From NCBI GenBank assembly GCA_007124045.1, contig SLFX01000088.1, positions 1-46,374 on the forward strand: a stretch of DNA of 46,374 nt. The letters run 5' to 3'. The DNA is from Candidatus Delongbacteria bacterium. Lineage in GTDB: Bacteria > UBA4055. The notes beneath the pieces were generated by a model. It was not told the DNA's origin. It did not search any database and saw only the letters and a list, made by a program, of their open reading frames with translations. Positions 1 to 9,590 of this stretch are shown here, piece by piece; positions within the stretch are counted from its first letter, which is position 1; each line of letters begins with the position of its first letter. A program made the position numbers and the translations under genes.

Positions 1-615
1 AGAGAAGTAGTATCAAATACATGCGGGAATTTCCAATCAAGCGACAACTGGGACTGGGAGTATTTGGAAAAGAATCTGTTAAAAACGATGCTGATAAGGT
101 TTGAAAATCCTAAAAGCAGCTTTAATTCTCCGGAAGATCTCTATCTTACGATTCAAAAAATATCTGAAGAAAGGCTGATGTCCAGACGAAATGCCGTCGG
201 AAACCGACTGATGGACATACTTTCTAAAATTGCTATTGTTAAGATAATTGACATCAACTGGCAGGAGCATCTGAGAGAGGATGACGATCTCAGAAGCGGA
301 ATATCTTTGATGGCTCACGCGCAGAAAGATCCGCTTGTTGAATACAAAAGAGTATCATTTGAATCATTCAGGGAAATGGTTTTTAAGGTCAATCAACAGA
401 CGCTTGAGTTTATTTTCAAAGCCAGGATAGATGTTGAAATTGACAGGAAGGAAGAGGAAAGGAGAAAAGAGCAGCAGAGGATAAATAATCTTCGTTCATC
501 TGACGGTCAGGAAAAGCCGAAACCGGTCAGAAAATCAATTGAGAAAGTAAAAAGGAACGATCCGTGTCCTTGCGGAAGCGGTAAGAAGTTCAAAAACTGC
601 CACGGATCGGAATAA
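1..615 (+). CDS. secA: SecA preprotein translocase ATPase, C-terminal part (5' truncated by window)
   Basis: Frame is open from base 1; [32 protein letters not shown] and C-terminal SEC-C zinc motif [17 protein letters not shown]. Confidence 0.97.
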   Translation, partial: REVVSNTCGNFQSSDNWDWEYLEKNLLKTMLIRFENPKSSFNSPEDLYLTIQKISEERLMSRRNAVGNRLMDILSKIAIVKIIDINWQEHLREDDDLRSGISLMAHAQKDPLVEYKRVSFESFREMVFKVNQQTLEFIFKARIDVEIDRKEEERRKEQQRINNLRSSDGQEKPKPVRKSIEKVKRNDPCPCGSGKKFKNCHGSE

Positions 616-634
616 GAATAACAGGGAAAATACT

Positions 635-2893
635 ATGGGCACCAATCTGGTAATACTTGAATCACCGGGGAAAGTTAAAGCGATAAGCAAATATCTTGGA
701 CCCGACTATACGGTTATAGCAAGCAACGGACATATTATCGATCTGCCGGCAAAAGAACTCGGCGTTGATATTGAAAATGATTTTAAGCCTACATATAAAG
801 TTATTGACAATTCGGGTCAGGCGGCAAGGATACTGAAAAAAATTCAGGACATGGCGAAGAAGAGCAACCGCATACTTATTGCTACCGACCCTGACAGGGA
901 GGGTGAGGCCATCGGCTGGCACATAGCCGGTCGTATAGTTACGAAATCCAAAAATATCAAAAGGGTGATTTTTAATGAAATAACAAAAAGGGGTATTGAG
1001 CGTGGTCTGCAAAGCGAGGGAGAGATAGATAAAAATCTTGTTGATTCTCAGCAGGCGAGACGAATAATGGACCGTCTGGTGGGTTACAAGATAAGTCCGT
1101 TTTTGTGGAAAACAATTTCTAACGGCCTGAGTGCGGGAAGAGTTCAGTCCGTGGCCTTAAGGATCATTTGCGAAAGAGACAGGGATATAAAAAAATTCGA
1201 TCCGGAAGAATACTGGAGCATAAAGGCTGATTTTACGACATCAAAAGAACACTTTACTGCCGCACTTTTCAAGATAAATGAAGCGGATTTTAAAATCACA
1301 TCCGCAAATGATGCAGAAAACACGATTTCCGAGATCAAAAGAGCTAAATATTCCGTATCTGATATTTCAAAGACAAAGTTAAAAAAATCACCTATGCCTC
1401 CATTTATAACATCAACGCTTCTTCAGGCCAGTGTCAACAAACTGGGTTTTTCCTCGAAAAAAACGATGCAGATAGCTCAGCAACTCTATGAAGGTGTTGA
1501 TCTGGGGTCAAAAGGCGTTACGGGACTGATCACATATATGAGAACAGACTCAACCAGAGTTTCAGGCGATGCAATAGATGAGGTTAGAGATTACATAAGC
1601 CGTAAATTCGGTGTTGATTATGTTTCTAAAAGCATCAGGAAATTCAAGTCAAAAAAGAATATACAGGATGCTCATGAGGCGATCAGACCGACTAATGTCA
1701 ATTTGGATCCCAAAAAAGTACAGTCTTTTCTTTCAAAAGAACAGCTGAGGTTGTATAAACTCATATGGACAAGATTCGTAGCAACTCAGATGAAGGAGGC
1801 GTTGTTTGAATCTACAGTTATAGATATATCAGGCGGCAGGTTCAAGTTCAGAATATCAGGCAGAAGGAATATCTTTCCCGGATTCCAGCAGGTTTTTTCT
1901 GATACTGATATAGCTGTAGATAACGGGGATGATGAAGGTAAGGTTGCAATGCCAAAAAATATTGATGTCGGAATGATCGCCGGACTTCGGGATGTTGAAT
2001 CAGATCAGCATTTTACCAAACCCCCTCCAAGATTCAATGAGGCTTCTCTGACCAAAGAACTTGAAGAGCAGGAAATAGGAAGACCTTCAACGTACGCCGC
2101 AATTATCGACAGGCTTATATATCAGAAATATGTTGAAAAGAAAGAAAAGAAGCTCGAATCAACTGAACTTGGTAATCTGGTCAACAGAATACTGGTGGAA
2201 AATTTTGACGATATTTTTAATATTCGTTTTACGAAAAGAATGGAAGCGAACCTGGACAAGATAGAGTACGGTGAAAGTAATATTACCGAGATACTTAATA
2301 AGTTCTATAAACCTTTCGAAAAGACCCTGGAGTCTGTGGCAAAAAAAACTACAGATATAAAAAAAGCGACAGAAGAGTTTCTGGATAAAAAATGTCCTGA
2401 CTGCGGAAAAGGCTATCTTGTTTCAAAATGGGGCAAGAACGGGAAATTCATAGCGTGCAGCAATTTTCCGGACTGCAAATATACATCTTCCATAGAGGGA
2501 AAGGATAAAACAGACAGGGAGCCGGCTAAAACATACGGAAAATGTCCTAAATGTTTACAGGGAAACCTTGTTCAAAAGAAGAGCCGTACAGGAAATGTTT
2601 TTATTGCATGCGACGGCTACCCCCAATGCAAGTACATTAAAAACGAAACTGTTTCAGTAAAATGTCCCGAAAAAAATTGTGACGGAACCGTAAAAGGCAA
2701 GACCACAAAAAAAGGGAGGAGATTTTACGGCTGCACGAATTTTCCGAACTGCAGCTTTGCCTCCTGGAACAAACCTGTAGAAAAAAATTGTTCGGGTTGC
2801 GGCTATGGAATACTTGAGGAAGTCAACGATAAGAAAACAATGAAAACAGTTCTGGTGTGTCCCAAATGCAAGCTTAAACATGAGAGCAGTTAA
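635..2893 (+). CDS. topA: DNA topoisomerase I with four C-terminal Cys4-type zinc ribbons
   Basis: NLVILESPGKVKAISKYLG, ATDPDREGEAIGWH, GLITYMRTDSTR, QDAHEAIRPT, CPDCGKGYLV...CSNFPDC repeats. Confidence 0.98.
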   Translation: MGTNLVILESPGKVKAISKYLGPDYTVIASNGHIIDLPAKELGVDIENDFKPTYKVIDNSGQAARILKKIQDMAKKSNRILIATDPDREGEAIGWHIAGRIVTKSKNIKRVIFNEITKRGIERGLQSEGEIDKNLVDSQQARRIMDRLVGYKISPFLWKTISNGLSAGRVQSVALRIICERDRDIKKFDPEEYWSIKADFTTSKEHFTAALFKINEADFKITSANDAENTISEIKRAKYSVSDISKTKLKKSPMPPFITSTLLQASVNKLGFSSKKTMQIAQQLYEGVDLGSKGVTGLITYMRTDSTRVSGDAIDEVRDYISRKFGVDYVSKSIRKFKSKKNIQDAHEAIRPTNVNLDPKKVQSFLSKEQLRLYKLIWTRFVATQMKEALFESTVIDISGGRFKFRISGRRNIFPGFQQVFSDTDIAVDNGDDEGKVAMPKNIDVGMIAGLRDVESDQHFTKPPPRFNEASLTKELEEQEIGRPSTYAAIIDRLIYQKYVEKKEKKLESTELGNLVNRILVENFDDIFNIRFTKRMEANLDKIEYGESNITEILNKFYKPFEKTLESVAKKTTDIKKATEEFLDKKCPDCGKGYLVSKWGKNGKFIACSNFPDCKYTSSIEGKDKTDREPAKTYGKCPKCLQGNLVQKKSRTGNVFIACDGYPQCKYIKNETVSVKCPEKNCDGTVKGKTTKKGRRFYGCTNFPNCSFASWNKPVEKNCSGCGYGILEEVNDKKTMKTVLVCPKCKLKHESS

Positions 2894-3016
2894 AATATTC
2901 ATTTTTATGTTGTTTTTATCTGTTTAAATGTGCATATTTAGCATGTGACTGATAAAGTTCACAGATTATCGACTGACACGGAGGGTATTATCATGTCAAA
3001 CCACAGAATAATTTGC

Positions 3017-3046
3017 TTGACAAAAGAAGATTTAATTCTTTATTTT
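3017..3046 (+). promoter_or_regulatory. Putative sigma70-type promoter of the parA-pil operon
   Basis: TTGACA (3017-3022), 18-nt spacer, TATTTT (3041-3046), ~40 nt upstream of the parA-like start. Confidence 0.5.
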
Positions 3047-3087
3047 CAGGTTAGTTTTTACTGAACTTAAAATATAGGTTGTGATCT

Positions 3088-3822
3088 ATGCGTAAAATTG
3101 CAATATTATCATCCAAAGGCGGGACAGGAAAAACAACCACATCTATCAATCTTGCCCACGGCCTTGCTCTTACAGGCAAAAGGGTTCTTTTGATAGACAG
3201 TGATCCCCAGAACACTATCGGTATTGTTTTCAATGTAAATCCGGAAAAAACTCTTTGTGATCTTATATTGAAAAGGCGGGCTTCCATAGTAAAGGTCAGG
3301 GAAAAGCTTCATATAATTTCTTCGGGAGGAAAAAATCTCGTTGATACCGAGGCGAAACTGATGAAAAAGTTCGGTAAGGAATACAAACTTAAAAAGAATC
3401 TTTCCCATCTTGACGGGGTTGATTATGTGATTGTGGATTGTGCTCCTTCAATAAATCTGATAAATGTAAATGTGCTGACTTTTTGTGATGAAGTTGTTAT
3501 TCCTATATCAATGGATTTTCTTTCTCAAATTGGCGCCAACCAGATTCTCGGAATGATCGACAGTGTCAGTAAATCATATAATAAAAATCTCGATATTCTT
3601 GGTGTGCTTCCTGTCTATTATAATGAAAAGAGAAAGATATCACTCGAAACAGTCGCAATCTTAAAAGACTTTTTCAGGGAAAAACTTTTCAACACTTACA
3701 TCAGAGAAGATGTTAATCTGAAGGAAGCTCCAAGCTTTATGAAAACAATATTCGAATACGCTCCTGATTCCTGGGGAGCTCAGGACTATTTCAAGCTTGC
3801 AAATGAGGTCGATAAAAGATAA
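3088..3822 (+). CDS. ParA/MinD/Soj-family ATPase
   Basis: Deviant Walker A SSKGGTGKTTTSINLAHGLA, LLIDSDPQ, VDYVIVDCAPS. Confidence 0.93.
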   Translation: MRKIAILSSKGGTGKTTTSINLAHGLALTGKRVLLIDSDPQNTIGIVFNVNPEKTLCDLILKRRASIVKVREKLHIISSGGKNLVDTEAKLMKKFGKEYKLKKNLSHLDGVDYVIVDCAPSINLINVNVLTFCDEVVIPISMDFLSQIGANQILGMIDSVSKSYNKNLDILGVLPVYYNEKRKISLETVAILKDFFREKLFNTYIREDVNLKEAPSFMKTIFEYAPDSWGAQDYFKLANEVDKR

Positions 3823-3843
3823 TTGAACCGGGAAGTGTAAAAA

Positions 3844-5208
3844 ATGACCGAAGATCCGAAAAAAGAATCAAAAAGTATAGGCAGAAATATTTTTGCGGAG
3901 GCCAAGTCCGGTGCCCCGAAGGATCGTGCTGAAAGTGCAAAAAAAGAAAATTATCCGCCAAAAACCGACTACGATAAACCCAAAAGCATCGGAAGGAACA
4001 TTTTTTCTGAAACTCCCGGAAAAATTTCCCCAACACCTGTTGATACAGGAACTGAGGAACTGAAAATAATTGAAAAATCTTCAGGGGATTTTACTTCAAA
4101 AGAGCGTAAAGAACCCGGGGCGGCCAACACTGTAAATGCGCTTTATATTTCTAACGAGAATGTCGTATTGGCACAGACATCATATGACGGTTATAAATAT
4201 AAACTGACGGGACTCCAAATTGCTCCTGTAGAGTTTCCCTCAATAACAGAAGATAATCTTCTTAACAAGGAGAAAGAAGATAAGGATTCTTTGATCAGAA
4301 GGCTTCAGATCGAGGCTGTAGATAAGGTCTTTACCAGGGCAAAAGTATCTAAAACCGACCCGCATATAGTATCATCGCTTAACGGTCCTAAAATAATACT
4401 TAAGCAGATTTTTGTACAAAACACCCCCCCCGAGAACATTGAGGCGGAACTTCCTAGCCTGGTAAAATCACCTTTTAATCAGGCTTTGAGCAGGTATGAA
4501 CATGTTGTTCTCAATTCTGACGGGATGAATCATAATGTTTTAGTATGCATTGCAGACAGCACCCTTTTCTTTGGAACACAGGGCATTCTGGCGTCGTCGG
4601 GAGTTGAATGTAAGATACTTGATATAGATAAAATGGCTGTTGTAAATCTTTTTAACGAATCCGTAAAGCCACCCGAGGGATCTGTCTCATGTATAATTGA
4701 TATAAATTACGACCACTCCCATATTCTTATTGTGCCTAACGGGAGTGAAGAGCTTTATGTAAGAAATATTGATTTCAATTTTAATACTTTCCGCAAAACT
4801 TTGCAAAAGAACAGGGATATTACTCTTGCGGAAACTGACGATATGATAAAGAACAGAAATTTTTACGACTATCTGACAAGTACTTTTGAGGCTGAGACGA
4901 CAGAAAATTTAAATCAGCATTTTTCTGTTAAGAAATATATAAGAATGCAGTTTTTGAGAGAGCTTCAAAAAACATTCCAGTATTATTCGCAGCAGAATCT
5001 GAATAAGATACCGAGTAAAATATACATAACGGGCAAGGCGATCGGAATGAATAAATTTGCCCAGTTCGTCAACAAAAATACCGACATACCCTGTGAGATA
5101 CTGGATATTACAGGTTTTTTCAGCGGAGATGTGTCTGTGCTGGATTATGCCAAAGGTTACGAAAGTGAGATATATATTGCGCTCGGACTGGCATTGAGAT
5201 ATGAATAA
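3844..5208 (+). CDS. PilM-like type IV pilus / T2SS cytoplasmic component with an ~80-aa N-terminal extension
   Basis: Position between parA and PilN/O/P/Q-like genes; actin-like assembly-protein layout (ALYISNENVVLAQ..., IYITGKAIGMNKFAQFV, ALGLALRYE). Confidence 0.7.
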   Translation: MTEDPKKESKSIGRNIFAEAKSGAPKDRAESAKKENYPPKTDYDKPKSIGRNIFSETPGKISPTPVDTGTEELKIIEKSSGDFTSKERKEPGAANTVNALYISNENVVLAQTSYDGYKYKLTGLQIAPVEFPSITEDNLLNKEKEDKDSLIRRLQIEAVDKVFTRAKVSKTDPHIVSSLNGPKIILKQIFVQNTPPENIEAELPSLVKSPFNQALSRYEHVVLNSDGMNHNVLVCIADSTLFFGTQGILASSGVECKILDIDKMAVVNLFNESVKPPEGSVSCIIDINYDHSHILIVPNGSEELYVRNIDFNFNTFRKTLQKNRDITLAETDDMIKNRNFYDYLTSTFEAETTENLNQHFSVKKYIRMQFLRELQKTFQYYSQQNLNKIPSKIYITGKAIGMNKFAQFVNKNTDIPCEILDITGFFSGDVSVLDYAKGYESEIYIALGLALRYE

Positions 5209-5231
5209 ATAAACGGAGATTAACCGCTTTA

Positions 5232-5864
5232 ATGTACAAGTTTAATTTTCTGGCAAAAATAAATCAGCAGAAACTCGAAGAGCGAAAAAGGAACAGGTTG
5301 GTATCTCTGGTATTTTTTAGTTCTGTAATATGTATGGTGGGCTTACTTGCTGTAACATATCTATATTCAAAGCAAATAGGATCACGCTACAGGGAAGTCT
5401 CCGAACTAAAATTAAGGACTGAAAGCAGATCAAGACAATTCAGATCATCTGACTTTTTCAGATATAGACATATTCAGAATGTATATAATGTGGCAACTAA
5501 AAGAAAAAAAATGAGTGCTGTTCTCGATGTGGTTGAGTCTGCCATAGACAGCACTATCATCATTACAAGTTATCGACAAACCGATTCCTTTGTTCAAGTC
5601 GTTTTATTAGCTAAAATAACGGGCAGCCGTTCGCAGTTGATGAATATCGCAAATACTGTCAAGGATCGGATTAATGATAATCTTATTGATCTGAGATATG
5701 TTGATCCAAACAAACCGGTTCGAATATCGAGATTTCCGGATATAAGAGATACTATTAATGAGCTTCAGTACTGGGAGTTTACTATTGATGCTGATTTGGA
5801 AGGTATTGTAAAAGAGGCTCCGGAAATCGTCGAAGAAGAAGAGCCGGCAGAAGAACAGGACTAA
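5232..5864 (+). CDS. PilN-like inner-membrane assembly protein
   Basis: N-terminal FNFLAKINQQKLEERKRNR followed by a single TM and coiled coil; gene order. Confidence 0.65.
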   Translation: MYKFNFLAKINQQKLEERKRNRLVSLVFFSSVICMVGLLAVTYLYSKQIGSRYREVSELKLRTESRSRQFRSSDFFRYRHIQNVYNVATKRKKMSAVLDVVESAIDSTIIITSYRQTDSFVQVVLLAKITGSRSQLMNIANTVKDRINDNLIDLRYVDPNKPVRISRFPDIRDTINELQYWEFTIDADLEGIVKEAPEIVEEEEPAEEQD

Positions 5865-5881
5865 GTATTAGTGTAGGGATT

Positions 5882-6472
5882 TTGATGAAAAAAGAATATA
5901 TATATATAGGTGTTTTGGCGGTTTTAACTGTCGCGGGAGTTATGTTCAAATCAATCTTTTTGTCCGGAACTATAGAAAACACTGTAGCTATATCAAAAGA
6001 AACTGACGAGCTGACTGCGAAATTCATCAGAGACAGCCTTGTGCAGCGGGAAGCCGTTGATTTAAGAAAAATTTTTGAAAAGAACAAAAGGGACGACAGA
6101 TCATATATTGAAGTAATAGCCGACTTGCTTAATGTAACTGAGAGTATGTTAAAGGCTTCGGGAATAAAGTATGATCAGAACAGCATCGGTCAGGACGCAG
6201 ATGAAGTCAGAAATCAAAGAGACGGGACATCTTCATTATTCATAAATTTAAATTTCACATCTGAATACAGCAGTGTTAAAAAGCTTTTAACCATAATTGA
6301 GGACAGTGATTATATCATAAATGTCAGAGATATGCATATTACAAGAGATAGACCACTTCCTGATGACAGAACAAGAAATATGCTTGAAGAACGGGGTCTT
6401 GCGTTCGACCAGTATAATGTAAAATCGCCTGTAAATGTAAGATTAAGAATGGAATTTGTGAAATTTTTGTAA
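5882..6472 (+). CDS. PilO-like inner-membrane assembly protein
   Basis: Single N-terminal TM, periplasmic coiled-coil/ferredoxin-like size, gene order. Confidence 0.6.
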   Translation: MMKKEYIYIGVLAVLTVAGVMFKSIFLSGTIENTVAISKETDELTAKFIRDSLVQREAVDLRKIFEKNKRDDRSYIEVIADLLNVTESMLKASGIKYDQNSIGQDADEVRNQRDGTSSLFINLNFTSEYSSVKKLLTIIEDSDYIINVRDMHITRDRPLPDDRTRNMLEERGLAFDQYNVKSPVNVRLRMEFVKFL

Positions 6473-6485
6473 AAACCGAGAAATT

Positions 6486-7175
6486 ATGAAAAACTTTTTA
6501 AAAGAACAAATAGCCGTTTTTGCAGTATCGTTTCTGGCCATTGTCATACTGGCACTGCAAATCGTTTCTATAGATGCAGATACAACAAAGGTCGATGCCG
6601 GTGAGAGGTACAGATCAAGTATAGACAGCGTAAGAAATGCCACCAGGCTGTTTGAATTTATTTCCGGGGGTGAATTCTCCGAACCAAGAGATGTTTTTAA
6701 TTTCAAGATCACGGAACTAAAGCCCCTTGTTAAGCAGGTTGAGGAACAAGCACCTGTTATCAGAACAAGATGGATAAACACGAACGAGATCGAGCTCTTC
6801 GGTCGGGATGTGATATCATATTCTTTTTTCTTCAACGGCAGGGCAAGATTTACAATAAACGGCAGAACCCAGGAATTTGCGGTCGGTGATGAACTGAAGG
6901 TAGGTAAGATAATTCAAAGAGAGGTAGTTCAGGGAACAGGCAGTCCGACCGGCAGAACAAGAACCGGAAATGATTTCAGCGGCAAGATACTGCTGATTAA
7001 TGAAAGATCCGTATATGTTGATACAAATATGCCGGACAATGTCGTTCAGTACAGGCCGGGGGTTGAAGCAAGGCTGTTCGCCCGTAATCTCATGCAGGAT
7101 ATCTCTTCAGATGGTGACAGCGGAACACAGCAGGATGCACCTGCAGGCGGCAGACGGCCCGGAAGAGGACGCTAA
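6486..7175 (+). CDS. PilP-like protein
   Basis: N-terminal TM, small beta-domain (FTINGRTQEFAVGDELKVGKI...), immediately upstream of a secretin. Confidence 0.5.
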   Translation: MKNFLKEQIAVFAVSFLAIVILALQIVSIDADTTKVDAGERYRSSIDSVRNATRLFEFISGGEFSEPRDVFNFKITELKPLVKQVEEQAPVIRTRWINTNEIELFGRDVISYSFFFNGRARFTINGRTQEFAVGDELKVGKIIQREVVQGTGSPTGRTRTGNDFSGKILLINERSVYVDTNMPDNVVQYRPGVEARLFARNLMQDISSDGDSGTQQDAPAGGRRPGRGR

Positions 7176-7226
7176 ATGATGAATACAGATTGTTATACAA
7201 CCAATATAAAACGGGAGGAAGAATAA

Positions 7227-8603
7227 ATGAAAAGGATTCTATTACCTGTTCTGATTTCGGTTCTGATGTGTCAGGTTTCTTTTGCGAACCTCATTTTCGA
7301 CACAACATCAGATAATTTCAGAACGCCGATATCTCTTACCGCTCTTGACCAGTCGGTGGCCCAGGTACTCGATGCTCTTGCAGAAAGAGCAGGTGTCAAT
7401 CTTGTTCAGGGAGAGGAAACTATCGGAAAAAAAGTAACTCTTACCCTGAACGACATACCGATTATTGATGCTCTTGATCTTGTAATCAGAGCGACAGATC
7501 TGAGCTATCAGATAATTGATAACTCGGTGATCGTGGCTTCAGAAGCTAAAGTCAACAGAGAGATAGGTCTTAATACTTCCGTGTTCGATCTTCAGTATGC
7601 AGACGCGAGAGTTGTCAAGGCGATGCTTTCGGATATTTCCACAAAGATCCAGGTGGACGAACTGGGTAACAGGCTGATCTATCAGGCAAGTCCGAAGATC
7701 GCGAGCGAGATCCAGAGAGTTCTTCTCAGAATAGACAGGCCTTTACAGCAGGTCCTTTTCAAAGCAAGGATCAAAGAGGTCGGAAGTGAAAGACAGGAAA
7801 GGTACGGCATCGAATGGGAGAAAATTGCAAACTATTCTACCCGTATCAGAGAAGGCGCATATCAGGACTGGGGAACCTGGTCTTATGACGGAACGAGCTA
7901 TTCATTTAACTATGATCCTATGTCATATCCTATAAGAAATATGGGTGGAGATTTTGCAGGTGATTATGTATATCCTACTTCTATTTCCCCAAGAATGCGA
8001 CATGAAACTACCGCAGGTATAAATGATGTCTGGCATAGAGTGATCAGTCAGGAATATGAAATGAGTCTTGATTTTAGAAACAGGGACAACGATGCGATAA
8101 TACTTGCAGAACCTGAGATCGCCACCCTGAACAACAAACAGGCTTTCGTTCATATAGGTGATGTTGTGCCGTATACGGTAACAAGCGTCCAGCAGGGTAC
8201 TACAACTCAGACTGTACAGAAAGAGGAAATAGGTGTAAAGTTGATGGTACAGCCTATCATTAACGAGGAAAACGATATAACTGTAAGACTCGAAGCAGAG
8301 GTATCATCAATTTTCGGATGGGTGGGACCCAATTCAGAGATACCGTGGATCAAAGTCCGCAGGGCTGATACAACCGTAAGGGTCAGAGACGGTCAGACAA
8401 TCAGGATAGGCGGAATGCTTCTGGAGGATGAAACATATACCGTTAACAAACTGCCGCTTCTCGGTGACATTCCCTATATAGGCTATCTTTTCCAGCATCA
8501 GGTAAAGACTAACAGAGTAACTAATCTGATAATAGAGATAACGCCTTATATTATGATAGACGGTGAGGTCATTATTGATGATGACGATTTCTTCGGGTTT
8601 TAA
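7227..8603 (+). CDS. pilQ: Type IV pilus / type II secretion secretin (PilQ/GspD-like)
   Basis: Signal peptide; AMIN/secretin N-domain style TLNDIPIIDALDLVIRATDLSYQIIDNSVIVAS; secretin core EPEIATLNNKQAFVHIGDVVPY, VRDGQTIRIGGMLLEDETYTVNKLPLLGDIPYIGYLFQ. Confidence 0.92.
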   Translation: MKRILLPVLISVLMCQVSFANLIFDTTSDNFRTPISLTALDQSVAQVLDALAERAGVNLVQGEETIGKKVTLTLNDIPIIDALDLVIRATDLSYQIIDNSVIVASEAKVNREIGLNTSVFDLQYADARVVKAMLSDISTKIQVDELGNRLIYQASPKIASEIQRVLLRIDRPLQQVLFKARIKEVGSERQERYGIEWEKIANYSTRIREGAYQDWGTWSYDGTSYSFNYDPMSYPIRNMGGDFAGDYVYPTSISPRMRHETTAGINDVWHRVISQEYEMSLDFRNRDNDAIILAEPEIATLNNKQAFVHIGDVVPYTVTSVQQGTTTQTVQKEEIGVKLMVQPIINEENDITVRLEAEVSSIFGWVGPNSEIPWIKVRRADTTVRVRDGQTIRIGGMLLEDETYTVNKLPLLGDIPYIGYLFQHQVKTNRVTNLIIEITPYIMIDGEVIIDDDDFFGF

Positions 8604-9490
8604 TGTCTAAATTCAAAAATATACAGAAAAAAAGCAGACATGTTTTGCTTTTTTTCTTATTCTTTCTGATAGGATGTTCCCGTTCAGGACAGAAAATTAA
8701 TCTTTTCTATTCTGGTAATCTGAGCGGAATTGTTGAATATTGTGCTTGCCCCAAGGCAACGGAAGGTACTATCCTCAATCATTATACATTTTACAGGGAC
8801 AGTGTAAAGAATGGCGATAGCAGTTATTATATTTCGGCCGGAAATCTTTTTGCTTACAGCAAAAACGACAGCGAAAATCTGCTGATCGGTGAGATAGCAG
8901 GGCTTCTCGGTTACGACCTTATTTTTCCGGGCAGGAATGATTTTCAGTTTACGGAAAAATTCTCCGATATGGCTGTATCATTCAATATTGAGGGTGCAGC
9001 AGAATACAGATTATTGAAAAAAAAAGGTCTGAGAATTTCTCTGACCGGTATGGCCGATCCTTCATTTAACAGATTAGCGGCAGGGGAGACCATTAAAAAC
9101 AGGTCGATGGAAGAGATAATGTCTTTTATCAGCGGTCTTAAAGCCCGGTCCGACATAGTAATTTTCATCTCAAATCTGGACCCGGAGTTCGAGAGAGAGG
9201 TTTTTATGAAGATAAAAGATATTGATGTGCTTATTTCTGTTACAGGAGCCAGGAACGAAGCGTATTCATTCGGCGACAGGTATCTTATAAGTACGGGTCA
9301 TTTCGGAGAAAATATTGGAATACTGACTGTTAAGAAAACCGGAAGTGACATCTCTTTTAAAAACCGTTTTGTAAGCATCAGCCGAAGATTATTCAGAGAC
9401 GATCCTGAGATGAGGTTAAAGACTGATGAATTGAGAAAAAAATATGGTATCGAACTTGAAGAATACGATTCAATTCTTTTTGATCTGTAA
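8603..9490 (+). CDS. Lipoprotein resembling a 5'-nucleotidase/metallophosphatase fold with degenerate metal motifs
   Basis: Lipobox-like LFFLIGCSRSG; NLSGIVEYCACPKATEG, SAGNLF, LGYDLIFPGRNDFQF correspond to UshA-like blocks; TAATG overlap with secretin stop. Confidence 0.55.
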   Translation: MSKFKNIQKKSRHVLLFFLFFLIGCSRSGQKINLFYSGNLSGIVEYCACPKATEGTILNHYTFYRDSVKNGDSSYYISAGNLFAYSKNDSENLLIGEIAGLLGYDLIFPGRNDFQFTEKFSDMAVSFNIEGAAEYRLLKKKGLRISLTGMADPSFNRLAAGETIKNRSMEEIMSFISGLKARSDIVIFISNLDPEFEREVFMKIKDIDVLISVTGARNEAYSFGDRYLISTGHFGENIGILTVKKTGSDISFKNRFVSISRRLFRDDPEMRLKTDELRKKYGIELEEYDSILFDL

Positions 9491-9590
9491 AAATAATTCC
9501 TGAAGAAAAATATATAAAATTATATTGTATTTTTTATAGAATATGATTATTTTCCAAGCTGAGAAAACAAATTTAACCGCGGAGTAATTT

